Shown here: piece by piece, positions 7,731 through 15,757 of the stretch
Layout of the letters: each line of letters starts with the position of its first letter
Numbering within the stretch: position 1 is the first letter of the stretch
Source: CBDESM01 sp965242485
GTDB lineage: Bacteria; Chloroflexota; Dehalococcoidia; Bin125
Direction of reading: 5' to 3'
Assembly: GCA_965242485.1 (NCBI GenBank)
Contig: CBDESM010000003.1
Coordinates: 1,054,001-1,118,000, forward strand
DNA length: 64,000 nt
Translations under genes and position numbers: made by a program
The notes under the pieces: model-generated
Seen by the model: only the letters and a program-made list of their open reading frames with translations
The model's database searches: none
What the model was told of the DNA's origin: nothing

Positions 7731-8165
7731 GTGGCCTTCGCCGAATACCGCCGGGCCGTGCGCTGCGAGCACCGCTCGCGGCTCGGTCCGCTGGGCCGCT
7801 GCCGCCGCCCGCTGCTGGGCCAGTGCCAGTACTGCGCGCAGGGCTTCTGCGCCGCCCACGGCAGCCGGCTCGAGGACGGCCAGGAGATCTGCTCCGCCAA
7901 GCGCTGCGGGCGGAAGCGGGACGACGTCGCCGCCCATCTCGTCTTCAAGGCCGACGCGGCCGAGCGCAACGCGGCGGGGAGCTGCGGCATGCCCGGCTGC
8001 GATGCCGAGCCGGCGATCGGCTGCGACCGCTGCGGGCGGAAATTCTGCGCGTCGCATACCGGGCAGGTGATGCTCTCGGCCGCGCGCGGAGCCGGGCGCG
8101 AGGCGGAAGTGCTCAAGCTCTGCGCCCACTGCCGCGAGCGCCTCGCGCTCTGGCAGGACGATTAG
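7731..8165 (+). CDS. Cys/His-rich multi-zinc-finger protein
   Basis: A 144-residue protein with about 16 Cys and several His in repeated CxxC or CxxxC pairs: GQCQYCAQGFCAAHG, CGMPGCDAEPAIGCDRCGRKFCASHTG and LCAHCRERL. The spacing C..C..FC..H recalls AN1/B-box-like zinc fingers rather than a rubredoxin. It has no membrane segment. The start is a GTG at 7731, ten bases after GGAGGGGG; an ATG at 7720 is in another frame. It may be a scaffold or nucleic-acid-binding protein. Two different zinc proteins in a row (7443 and 7731) suggest a shared context. Confidence 0.65.
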   Translation: MAFAEYRRAVRCEHRSRLGPLGRCRRPLLGQCQYCAQGFCAAHGSRLEDGQEICSAKRCGRKRDDVAAHLVFKADAAERNAAGSCGMPGCDAEPAIGCDRCGRKFCASHTGQVMLSAARGAGREAEVLKLCAHCRERLALWQDD

Positions 8166-8181
8166 CTGCGCGGCTGCCTGT

Positions 8182-8679
8182 TCACGAGCGGCCGTTCAGG
8201 GCCCGCCAGCGCTCGAGGATTTCCGGGTCGTGCGGGAAGGCCGCGGGCGGCAGCGCGGGCGGCGCGAACCAACGGGCGTCGCGCGCCTCCGGGCCGGGCG
8301 CGAGCGCGCCGCCGACCGGGCGCGCCTCGTAGGCGGCGGCCACGACCGCGTCGCCCGCGCGCGACCAGACGCCGAGCAGGCGGCCGATCTTGACTTCGAT
8401 CCCGGTCTCCTCGCGCACCTCGCGCGCGGCGGCCCGCTCGACGACCTCGCCGGCGTCGACGAACCCGCTGGGCCAGGCCCAGCGCCCCATCGCCGGCTCG
8501 TGATCGCGCAGGACGTAGAGCAGGCGGCCGGCTTCGTCGCGGACGAGCACCACGGCGGCGAGCTTGGGGTCGCGGTAGCTGACGAAGCCGCAGGCGGCGC
8601 AGCGCGGGCGCCCTTCGGCATCGCGCGCGGCGATCGCCGCGCCGCACTGCGGGCAGAAGCGCGGCTCGGCGGCCGGCAC
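8182..8679 (-). CDS. Nudix hydrolase with N-terminal zinc ribbon
   Basis: A 165-residue protein. Residues ~8-32 form a zinc ribbon (FCPQCG...CAACGF), then SYRDPK leads into a Nudix domain whose box, GFVDAGEVVERAAAREVREE, is complete (GX5EX7REXXEE type). The zinc ribbon plus the SYRDPK motif is the layout of NudC-like NADH pyrophosphatases, though this protein is shorter and lacks the N-terminal NudC domain. It likely hydrolyses a nucleoside diphosphate derivative. The start is a GTG at 8679. It converges on the Cys-rich gene with 16 bp between stops. Confidence 0.85.
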   Translation of the reverse strand: MPAAEPRFCPQCGAAIAARDAEGRPRCAACGFVSYRDPKLAAVVLVRDEAGRLLYVLRDHEPAMGRWAWPSGFVDAGEVVERAAAREVREETGIEVKIGRLLGVWSRAGDAVVAAAYEARPVGGALAPGPEARDARWFAPPALPPAAFPHDPEILERWRALNGRS

Positions 8680-8734
8680 GAGTCAGCCCCGCGCCGAGGG
8701 GTGCGTCGCCCGCAGGATCACCGATCCGTCCACA

Positions 8735-9484
8735 TCAAAAGGGCAGCGTCACCCGCTCGAAGCGCTCGTAGTACTTGCCGTCGGGCGACTTCCAGCGCTC
8801 GCGCACCGTGTTCAGGAACTCCTCGCCGCGGTCGCCGAACTGCGAGACGTGGCGGGTCAGCGCCTGGATCTTGACCTCCAGCACCTCGCTCACGTCGACC
8901 GAGTAGTTGGCATCGGGCGAGCCCCAGATGAACATCTCGGAGACGTTGTGGGTTTCCAGGCCCTCGTCGAGGTGCTCGGGGAAATTGAGCCTGTCGCGCG
9001 CCGTCGGGTAGACGGAGTCGATCGCCATCGTGCCGGTCAGGCGGTGATCGCGGTGGTTGATGAAGCCGCGGAACTCGTGCAGCGGATCGTCGGGGTCGGG
9101 TTCGAGCACGCGGCGCTGGACGATGCCCGGGCTGTGGGTGAAGATCGCGTACGGCTTGAGCCGGCGGATCGTCTTGACGATGCCGCCGAGCATCTCGCGG
9201 GTGTATTCGAGTTCGCCGTCCTCGCCGCCGAGGAAGGTGCAGCTCTTGACGCCGAGCTCTTCGGCGGCGTTGCGCTGCTCCTGCTCGCGCATCGGCACCA
9301 GCCGTTCGGAGGTCATCTCCGGGTCGGACGAGCCCTTGGCGCCGTTGGTGACGACGAGGTAGTGCATCTCCCAGCCGCGCCGGGTCCAGAGCGCGGCGGT
9401 GCCGCCGGCGCCGAAGTCGGGATCGTCGGGATGGCCCGCGATCACCAGGCCGACCGGGTTGTCCGTCTGCGGCGGTTCGCTCAT
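8735..9484 (-). CDS. PIG-L/LmbE-family N-acetylglucosaminyl deacetylase
   Basis: A 249-residue zinc deacetylase. The signature AHPDDPDFGAGGTAALW occurs near residue 17 and supplies the His-Asp-Asp metal set, and HRDHRLTG supplies the later His. Family members include MshB and Mca in mycothiol metabolism and BshB in bacillithiol metabolism; glycolipid and antibiotic deacetylases also belong. A longer in-frame start exists, but the ATG at 9484 has GGGGAGCAGC just upstream and begins with the expected MSEPPQT. It is divergent from lexA across a 232 bp gap. Confidence 0.88.
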   Translation of the reverse strand: MSEPPQTDNPVGLVIAGHPDDPDFGAGGTAALWTRRGWEMHYLVVTNGAKGSSDPEMTSERLVPMREQEQRNAAEELGVKSCTFLGGEDGELEYTREMLGGIVKTIRRLKPYAIFTHSPGIVQRRVLEPDPDDPLHEFRGFINHRDHRLTGTMAIDSVYPTARDRLNFPEHLDEGLETHNVSEMFIWGSPDANYSVDVSEVLEVKIQALTRHVSQFGDRGEEFLNTVRERWKSPDGKYYERFERVTLPF

Positions 9485-9591
9485 CGCTGCTCCCCATTTC
9501 CGTCCGCCGGCGCGGCGGGTTCGCTTCGGTTGCGCGGGTACAGCGTATTGGCCGCCGCCGCATCGTTCGCGCGGGCCGATCGGCGCGCAAT

Positions 9592-9638
9592 TTGACACTA
9601 GTGCTAATCATCCTCCAATATGGCACTGCTAGTACAAT
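9592..9638 (+). promoter_or_regulatory. lexA promoter region with interrupted inverted repeat
   Basis: TTGACA (9592-9597) is followed after 18 bases by CAATAT (9616-9621), and a better -10, TACAAT, lies at 9633-9638. Between them is a related pair of elements, CACTAGTGCTA and GGCACTGCTAGTAC, forming an interrupted inverted repeat. It is a candidate autoregulatory LexA operator, but it matches neither the E. coli nor the Gram-positive SOS box. Confidence 0.35.
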
Positions 9639-9716
9639 TGTTTCGCGCAGGCGTGCCACGCCGGATCGGGGCCGCATCGGGCGCGGAGCAGCGCGGAACC
9701 GGGAACGAGGGCGATC

Positions 9717-10475
9717 ATGGCGAAGACGGCGGACAACTCGGCGCGGGACGTTGCGGAACCGAAGCGGCGCAAGCGCGGGCCGCGCTCGGAGAAGCCGCAG
9801 AAGATCATGGACTGGCTGGCCGAGTGGTTCAGCGAGCACGACTACCCGCCGGCGATCCGCGACATCGTCAGCGGCTGCAAGATGTCCTCGACCTCGGTCG
9901 TCGACTACAACCTCAAGATCCTCGAGCGCGAGGGCAAGATCAAGCGCGACCGCACGCGCGCGCGCACGATCACGCTGGTCGAGCCCGAGCAGCCCAGCGT
10001 GCGCATCGTCGAGATGCCCGAACTGAGCATTCCCGTGGTCGGCGAAATCGCTGCCGGCACCTCAACGCTGTCGCCTGACGTGTTCGGCGCGTGGGGCAAC
10101 GCGGCCAATGTCGAAGTCGATGCCCACTGCCAAGTAACCGCGGACATGATTGGCGGCCGTGATCTTGAGGAAGACAAGCTGTTCGCGGTCACCGTGAGGG
10201 GAGAGTCGTTGCTGGAGGACATGATCCTTCCGGGCGACACGGTGATCCTTCAGCACGACACCGAGTACCCCGATGGCTATCTCACCGCTGTCTACATGCG
10301 CGACGAAGAGGTGCTTACGCTCAAGTACCTGTACCGCGAGGATGGGCAAGTCCGACTGCAGCCTGCGAACCCGGCGATGGACCCGATCTACACGAGCGAG
10401 GACAACATCGAGATCCAAGGCCTCATCGTCTCTGTGCTGCGCCGCGACATGCGCCGCCCCCGCCGCGGCGCGTAG
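9717..10475 (+). CDS. lexA: LexA-like SOS repressor
   Basis: A 252-residue S24-type repressor. A basic N-terminal extension (PKRRKRGPRS) leads into a winged-helix DNA-binding domain (YPPAIRDIVSGCKMSSTSVVDYNLKIL). The S24 domain follows with a self-cleavage Ala-Gly at about residues 113-114 (GEIAAGTS), the nucleophile Ser near 164 (RGESLLEDMILPGD) and the general-base Lys near 203 (TLKYLY). The cleavage site to Ser distance is about 15 residues longer than in E. coli LexA, an insert around GAWGNAANVEV. Its stop TAG is part of a probable -10 element for the next gene. Confidence 0.88.
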   Translation: MAKTADNSARDVAEPKRRKRGPRSEKPQKIMDWLAEWFSEHDYPPAIRDIVSGCKMSSTSVVDYNLKILEREGKIKRDRTRARTITLVEPEQPSVRIVEMPELSIPVVGEIAAGTSTLSPDVFGAWGNAANVEVDAHCQVTADMIGGRDLEEDKLFAVTVRGESLLEDMILPGDTVILQHDTEYPDGYLTAVYMRDEEVLTLKYLYREDGQVRLQPANPAMDPIYTSEDNIEIQGLIVSVLRRDMRRPRRGA

Positions 10476-10485
10476 TCTGGGGCGG

Positions 10486-11490
10486 ATGCCCGTTTCCGAC
10501 GGCGATCCGGTCCTCAGCGTCCGCGGCCTTTCGGTCGAGTACCGCACCAACGAGGGCGTCATCCCGGCCCTGCGCAACGCTTCGCTGGAGCTGCGGCGCG
10601 GGGAGACGCTGGCGCTGGTCGGCGAGAGCGGTTCGGGCAAGTCGACGCTCGGCTTCGGCATCCTCCGCATCCTGCCCCGCAACGCCGAGGTCACGGCCGG
10701 CGAGATCGTCTTCGACGGGCGCGAGATCGGCGGCCTCGCCCCCTCCGACCTGCGCGAGATCCGCGGCGACGAGATCTCGATCATCTTCCAGGACCCGATC
10801 GCGGGGCTGAACCCGATCATCCCCGTCGGCCGGCAGGTCGAGGAGGTGATCACCTCGCACCGCGACGTCGGCGAGAAGGAGGCGCGGCGGGCCGCGCTGG
10901 ATGTGCTCGAATCGGTGCGGCTGCCGGACCCGGAGCGGATTGCGAAGTCGTATCCGGGCCAGCTGTCGGGCGGGATGTGCCAGCGGATCATGATCGCGAT
11001 CGCGACGGCGCTGGATCCGGCCGTGCTGATCGCGGACGAGCCGACCTCCTCGCTCGACGTCACGGTGCAGGCGCAGATTCTCCACGAGCTGGAACGGATG
11101 CGGGACGAGCGGGGCACGGCGATCCTGCTGATCACGCACGACATGGGGGTGGTCGCGCAGACGGCCGACCGGGTCGCGGTGATCTACGCCGGGGCGGTGG
11201 CGGAGATCGACGAGGTGGGGACGATCTTCAGCTCGCCGCGGCACCCGTACACGTGGGCGCTGCTGGACACGCTGCCGCGCTTCGACCGCCGGCGGCGGCT
11301 GGCGCAGATTCCCGGCGCGCCGCCGGACCTGCTGGAGCTGGACGGGCGCTGCGCCTACGTGCCGCGCTGCCGCAAGGCGCTGAGCCGCTGCCGCAGCGAG
11401 CCGGAGCCGCCGCTGGCGCCGCTCGGCGACCGGCCCGGCCGCATGCTCGCCTGCTACAACCCGGTCCTGCCCGGCTCCGGCCCGTCCTGA
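10486..11490 (+). CDS. Orphan oligopeptide/dipeptide ABC transporter ATPase (DppD type)
   Basis: A 334-residue ATPase: Walker A GESGSGKST, Q-loop FQDP, signature LSGGMCQR (usual Q replaced by C-Q), Walker B VLIADEPTSSLD and H-loop THDMG. The C-terminal oligopeptide-transporter extension has HPYTWALLD, then IPGAPPDL and a Cys-containing CAYVPRC motif. DppD/OppD proteins normally pair with DppF and two permeases, but none is present here; the next gene is holA on the other strand. The ATG follows a TAGTCT element by 7 bases, suggesting leaderless transcription 10 bp after lexA. Confidence 0.9.
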   Translation: MPVSDGDPVLSVRGLSVEYRTNEGVIPALRNASLELRRGETLALVGESGSGKSTLGFGILRILPRNAEVTAGEIVFDGREIGGLAPSDLREIRGDEISIIFQDPIAGLNPIIPVGRQVEEVITSHRDVGEKEARRAALDVLESVRLPDPERIAKSYPGQLSGGMCQRIMIAIATALDPAVLIADEPTSSLDVTVQAQILHELERMRDERGTAILLITHDMGVVAQTADRVAVIYAGAVAEIDEVGTIFSSPRHPYTWALLDTLPRFDRRRRLAQIPGAPPDLLELDGRCAYVPRCRKALSRCRSEPEPPLAPLGDRPGRMLACYNPVLPGSGPS

Positions 11491-11509
11491 TTGTTCGTTC
11501 GTCCGCGCC

Positions 11510-12505
11510 TCAGCGCGCGCCGGCCAGCTCCGCGACCAGCAGCTCGATCGCCAAGTCCTCGGGCAGCCCGCCGTCGTCGCGGCGGTAGTCCTGGATCGCG
11601 GCGTCGGCGGCCAGCGCCATTTCCAGCGCGCGCTCCGCATCGCCGGGCCGGTAGCGGCGGGCCTGGCGCTGCAGGCGCTCGGCCTGCCAGGAGGCGCGCA
11701 GCGAGGCGGCCTCCTGGATCTGCTGCGGCCCGCCGCCGTTCGCCATCACGTCGGCCGCGATCGCGATCAGGCGGAACTGGCGGACGAGCATGTGCAGGAT
11801 GCGGGGGTCGGCCTCGCCGGCCGCGCGCACCGCGTCCAGCGCCTGCATCGCCGCGGCCGCGCGCCCCTCGGCGACGGCGTCGACCAAGTTGAAGATCGTC
11901 GCCTCGTGCGAGGGATTGGTCATCTGCTCGACCGCGGCTTCGTCCACGGTCGCTTCGCCGGCGTAGATCGAGAGCTTTTCGAGCGTGCCGGCCAGCGCGC
12001 CGCGGTCGCCGCCGGTGCGCTCGAAAAGCGCCTTGGCCGCGCCCTGCGTGAGGCGGACGCCGCGCTTCTTGACCTCGGCCCGCAGCCAGTCCAGCGCGTC
12101 CTGCCGCCGCAGCCGCTTGAACTCGCGCAACTCGCCGCCGTGCTGCTCGATCTGCCGCCGCAGCGGGTTGCCCTGGCCCGCCGCCTCATCCATGAACACG
12201 AGCTGCGTCGTCGCCGGCACCGCCTCGACGATGCCGCCCAGGTCGCTCCAGGCGCCGGCCTTGCCGGTGTTCCCGCGCGACGCTTCGTACCTCGTGCAGA
12301 GGCCTTCGACGCGCACGAGCCGCCAGTCGCCCATGAACGGCGCGGCCGAGACGGCCGCCTGCAGCTGGGCCGGGTTCAGGCGGGCCCCGTCGAACACGGT
12401 CGTGTTGTTGGCCAGGGCCCCGTCGGCATCGCAGGCTTCGCGCAGCTCGGCTAGCGCTTCCATCCGCGCGTAGCGGTCCTCGCCGTAGAGCAGCAGGACC
12501 GGCAT
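11510..12505 (-). CDS. holA: DNA polymerase III delta subunit
   Basis: A 331-residue clamp-loader delta subunit. It begins MPVLLLYGEDRYARMEAL (the YGED start typical of HolA), continues with ..APFMGDWRLVRVEGL and ends with a helical collar domain. Delta opens the beta clamp and helps the clamp loader place it on DNA. It lies 42 bp downstream of dnaN on the same strand, so clamp and clamp-opener are in one operon here, a plausible functional coupling. Sequence conservation is low, as is normal for delta. Confidence 0.88.
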   Translation of the reverse strand: MPVLLLYGEDRYARMEALAELREACDADGALANNTTVFDGARLNPAQLQAAVSAAPFMGDWRLVRVEGLCTRYEASRGNTGKAGAWSDLGGIVEAVPATTQLVFMDEAAGQGNPLRRQIEQHGGELREFKRLRRQDALDWLRAEVKKRGVRLTQGAAKALFERTGGDRGALAGTLEKLSIYAGEATVDEAAVEQMTNPSHEATIFNLVDAVAEGRAAAAMQALDAVRAAGEADPRILHMLVRQFRLIAIAADVMANGGGPQQIQEAASLRASWQAERLQRQARRYRPGDAERALEMALAADAAIQDYRRDDGGLPEDLAIELLVAELAGAR

Positions 12506-12547
12506 CGCGCTATCCCGGCCGCGGGCCGATCGGCGGGAAGCCGCCGA

Positions 12548-13699
12548 TCAGTTGTCCTCCCACTGCACGAACATCGGCATCAGCACGTGCACGTAGTTGT
12601 CGCGCCCGACGATGCGGAAGACGCCGGGGTTGGAGGGCCCGCTGGTTTCCATCGCCACTTCGGTCATCTCCGAGCCGCCGCGGGCGACGCCGATGATGTC
12701 CTCGAGGTACTTGACGTTGTAGGCGATCCGCGAGTCGTCGCCCTCGACGGAGGAATCGACCCGCCGCTTGTGGTTGCCCAACTCCTCGGCGCGGGCGGTC
12801 AGGCGGATGTGCGAGCCGTCATCGCCGCTGCCGTCGATGTGCAGCCTGACGATGCCGGAACTTTCGCGGGCGAAGACGGCGGCGCTGGCCACGGCCCGCT
12901 CCAGCTGGTCGCTCGGCAGCACCGCGCGGGTCTGGTACTCGTTGGGGATCAGCTGGTCGTAGGTCGGGTAGTTGCCCTGGATCAGCTGGGCCGTGAGCCG
13001 CGCCCGCGAGAGGTGGAAGCGGGCGTAGGAGCGGTCGCGGTGCAGGTACAGCTCGATCGTCCCCTCCTCGTCGTTCAGCAGCCCGGCCAGCTCGCGCAGC
13101 GCCCGCGCGGGCACGGTGATCTCGAGTTCTTCCTCGAGGTCCGAGAGCACTTCCATCGTGTAGACGGCGAGCCGGAAGCCGTCGGCGGCGGCCAGCGTCA
13201 TCTTGCCCTCCTTGAAGCGGAAGTGGACGCCGGTCAGGACCGGGCGGCCGTCGTCGCTGGCGGCGGCGAAGACCACGTGGCGCAGGCCTTCGCGCAGGTC
13301 GGCCGCGACGATCTTCATCGTGTCGCCGTCGCCGACGCCGGGGATCGGCGGGTAGACCTCGGCGCTCATGCCGTGGATCGAGCTCTCGTTGGCGCCGCCG
13401 GCCTTGACCTGCGCGACCAGCGAGTCGGCCGCCACCGTGATCTCGATGTCCCCGTTGAGCGTCTTGATCAGATCGCTGAGGAACTTGTGCGGCACCGTGA
13501 TCGAGCCGGGCTCCTCGACCGAGGCGTCGGCGTCGACGATCAGCGCGATCTCGGTGTCGGTCGCGGTCAGCCGCAGGCCCTCGTCGCCGGCTTCGATGTG
13601 GACGTGCCGCAGCTGGTCGAGGCTGTGCCGCGCCGCCACGGCGCGCCCGACGATGGTCAATCCGCGGTCCAGCGCCGTCTGCGCCGCCTGTATCCGCAT
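12548..13699 (-). CDS. dnaN: DNA polymerase III beta sliding clamp
   Basis: A 383-residue protein, normal DnaN length. Three clamp domains can be followed: MRIQAAQTALDRGLTIVGRAV at the start, TGVHFRF..AADGFRLAVY in domain II and YLEDIIG..VFRIVGRDNYVHVLMPMFVQ at the end, where the C-terminal LMPMF forms part of the protein-binding pocket. It gives the replicative polymerase its processivity. The gene is not next to dnaA or gyrB; it heads an operon with holA. Repeated TTGATCA boxes lie just upstream. Confidence 0.96.
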   Translation of the reverse strand: MRIQAAQTALDRGLTIVGRAVAARHSLDQLRHVHIEAGDEGLRLTATDTEIALIVDADASVEEPGSITVPHKFLSDLIKTLNGDIEITVAADSLVAQVKAGGANESSIHGMSAEVYPPIPGVGDGDTMKIVAADLREGLRHVVFAAASDDGRPVLTGVHFRFKEGKMTLAAADGFRLAVYTMEVLSDLEEELEITVPARALRELAGLLNDEEGTIELYLHRDRSYARFHLSRARLTAQLIQGNYPTYDQLIPNEYQTRAVLPSDQLERAVASAAVFARESSGIVRLHIDGSGDDGSHIRLTARAEELGNHKRRVDSSVEGDDSRIAYNVKYLEDIIGVARGGSEMTEVAMETSGPSNPGVFRIVGRDNYVHVLMPMFVQWEDN

Positions 13700-13735
13700 C
13701 GTTCACGCTCCTCCGCGGGCTTCCGAATCCCGCAA

Positions 13736-13769
13736 TTGATCACTTACTTGATCAGTTGTCGATTGATCG
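13736..13769 (-). promoter_or_regulatory. Three TTGATC boxes upstream of dnaN
   Basis: TTGATCA at 13736-13742, TTGATCA at 13748-13754 and TTGATCG at 13763-13769 lie 37-70 bp before the dnaN start, in an AT-richer patch. On the minus strand, TCGACA and TCAATT spaced by 17 bases give a weak promoter overlapping them. They may be operator half-sites; the regulator is unknown. Confidence 0.35.
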
Positions 13770-13842
13770 TAGCGCGGCCCTCGCGGACGCGCCCGCCGCC
13801 GCCTGAATGCTGTGGAAAACTCGGCGGCCGCGATTCCCGCTC

Positions 13843-14649
13843 CTACGCGCGCGGCGGCAGCACTTCGAGCAGGCCGCGCAGGTCGGGCCGGACCCAGGTT
13901 GCCTGGTGCCGCAGGTGCCGTTCGCGGCGCGCGTCCTCGTAGCGCTTGACCCAGTAGACAGGCATCCCGAAGTGGTTCGCGCCGGTCACGTCGGCCAGGG
14001 GCGAATCGCCCACGTAGAGCACCTCTGCGGGCGGCAGGGCGAGTTCCTCGCAGAGCTGCGCGAAGAACGGGCGGCGCGGCTTGTAGGAGCGCGCTCGCTC
14101 GGAGGAGAGCACCAGTTCGACCTCGATCCCCGCCGCCGCCAGGGCTGGGTCCAAGTGCCCGTCGTCCGCGTTGGAGCCGATCGCGACGCGGTAGCCCTTC
14201 GCCCGCAGCCCGTCCAGCACTTCCAGCGTCTCGGGATAGGCGGGCGAGCGCGACATCTCGTCCCAGAGGTGCTCGAACGCCTCCTGGGCCGGGATCGAGT
14301 CGATCCCCGTCTGCCTGAACGCTTCGGCGAAGAAGGAGGGCCAGCGGTCGGCGAAGGAGCGGAAGGGCGGCTCCGGCCCGCCCAGCGGGTCGTCGTGGTC
14401 GTGCCCGTCTTCCTTGGTCATCCGGCGCGAGGCGGCGAGCCAGGCGTCCCAGACCTGCTCGCCGGGCACGTCGCGGATGCCGTGGCCGAGCAGCATCGCG
14501 TGGATCAGCGCCGCGAACTGCCGCTCTTCGAGTGCCAGCAGCGTGCCGTAGCAGTCGAACGCGACCGCCCGCACCTGCGCGCGGGCCGCGGCCGCCGGCA
14601 CGACCGGGGGCATCAGCCGGTGCGGTTCGGAACCCTCTTCGCCGCTCAT
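13843..14649 (-). CDS. HAD-superfamily hydrolase, haloacid dehalogenase type II-like
   Basis: A 268-residue HAD phosphatase/dehalogenase. The nucleophile motif is VAFDCYGTLL, with Asp followed by C-Y, as in haloacid dehalogenases and YjjG-like phosphatases rather than DxD phosphatases. Motif II is the Ser in AIGSNAD, motif III the Lys in SYKPRRPFF, and motif IV the VLYVGDSPLADV acidic pair. The start ATG overlaps the hemB stop (ATGA), so the two are translationally coupled. The substrate is unknown; a housecleaning phosphatase is as likely as a dehalogenase. A much longer open frame extends upstream but is a shadow of hemB and the secreted-protein gene. Confidence 0.88.
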   Translation of the reverse strand: MSGEEGSEPHRLMPPVVPAAAARAQVRAVAFDCYGTLLALEERQFAALIHAMLLGHGIRDVPGEQVWDAWLAASRRMTKEDGHDHDDPLGGPEPPFRSFADRWPSFFAEAFRQTGIDSIPAQEAFEHLWDEMSRSPAYPETLEVLDGLRAKGYRVAIGSNADDGHLDPALAAAGIEVELVLSSERARSYKPRRPFFAQLCEELALPPAEVLYVGDSPLADVTGANHFGMPVYWVKRYEDARRERHLRHQATWVRPDLRGLLEVLPPRA

Positions 14650-15650
14650 GCGCCGCCTCTCGCCAGCCACCTCGCCGCGTCCTTGGCGAAGTAGGTCAGG
14701 ATCATGTCCGCGCCGGCGCGCTTGATCGCGAGCAGCGATTCCAGCGCCGCGCGGCGCTCGTCGAGCCAGCCGTTGGCCGACGCCGCCTTGATCATCGCGT
14801 ATTCGCCGCTTACCTGGTACGCCGCCAGCGGCGCGTCGAACCGTTCCCGCGCCCGCGCGACCAAATCCAGGTAGGGCAGCGCCGGCTTGACCATCACGAT
14901 GTCCGCGCCTTCGGCCAGATCGCGCTCGATCGCGCGCATCGCCTCGCGCCCGTTGCCCGGGTCCATCTGGTACCCGCGGCGGTCGCCGAAGGCGGGCGCG
15001 GAATCGGCCGCCTCGCGGAAGGGCCCGTAGAAGACGGAGGCGAACTTGGCCGCGTAGGACATCAGCACGCGGTCGCCGCAGCCGGCCGCGTCGAGCGCGG
15101 CGCGGATCGCGCCGACCCGCCCGTCCATCATGTCGCTCGGCGCGACGATGTCGGCCCCCGCCTCGGCCTGGCTCGCCGCCGTCTCGGCCAGCAGCTCCAC
15201 CGTCGCGTCGTTGATCACGTTGCCGGCGCCGTCCAGCACGCCGCAGTGCCCGTGGTCGGTGTACTCGCAAAGGCAGACGTCGGTGATCACGACCAATTCC
15301 GGCTGCGCGTCCTTGAGCGCCCGCACGGCGCGCTGCACGATCCCGTCCCGGTCCCAGGCCTCGGAGCCGCGCGCGTCCTTCGCCGCCGGCAGCCCGAACA
15401 GCAGGATCGCGGGGATGTCGAGCGAGGCCAGGTCGGCGGCCTCCCGCGCCAGCTGATCGACCGACAGCCGGAACTGCCCCGGCATCGGCCCGATCGGCTC
15501 GCGCACTCCCTGCCCGTGCGCCACGAAGACCGGGTAGATGAAGTCCGCCGGCGCCAGCCGCGTCTCCCGCGCCATCCCGCGCAGTCCCGGCGAGGCGCGC
15601 AGCCGCCGCAGCCGCGGCCCCGCACCGGCCCGCGTTCCCGTTCCGATCAT
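14646..15650 (-). CDS. hemB: Delta-aminolevulinic acid dehydratase (porphobilinogen synthase)
   Basis: A 334-residue enzyme condensing two 5-aminolevulinates to porphobilinogen. RLRRLRASPGLRGM and LAPADFIYPVFV open the protein. The metal region is ITDVCLCEYTDHGHCG, which keeps the Cys residues of zinc-type HemB. VAPSDMMDGRV follows, then Lys in SYAAKFAS and the Schiff-base Lys in DIVMVKPALPYLD. It is the last heme gene in the minus-strand block and is separated from cobA-hemD by a giant secreted-protein gene. A TACAAT -10-like element lies about 45 bp upstream. Confidence 0.96.
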   Translation of the reverse strand: MIGTGTRAGAGPRLRRLRASPGLRGMARETRLAPADFIYPVFVAHGQGVREPIGPMPGQFRLSVDQLAREAADLASLDIPAILLFGLPAAKDARGSEAWDRDGIVQRAVRALKDAQPELVVITDVCLCEYTDHGHCGVLDGAGNVINDATVELLAETAASQAEAGADIVAPSDMMDGRVGAIRAALDAAGCGDRVLMSYAAKFASVFYGPFREAADSAPAFGDRRGYQMDPGNGREAMRAIERDLAEGADIVMVKPALPYLDLVARARERFDAPLAAYQVSGEYAMIKAASANGWLDERRAALESLLAIKRAGADMILTYFAKDAARWLARGGA

Positions 15651-15757
15651 CCGGCAGCTCCGTCCAGCGCCGGCCGCCGTGCGGCCTTCCGCCGATTGTA
15701 GGAATGCCGCCGCCCGCGCATGCTGCCGGTGCGCGGGCGGCGGCGGGGAAGGGCCGG

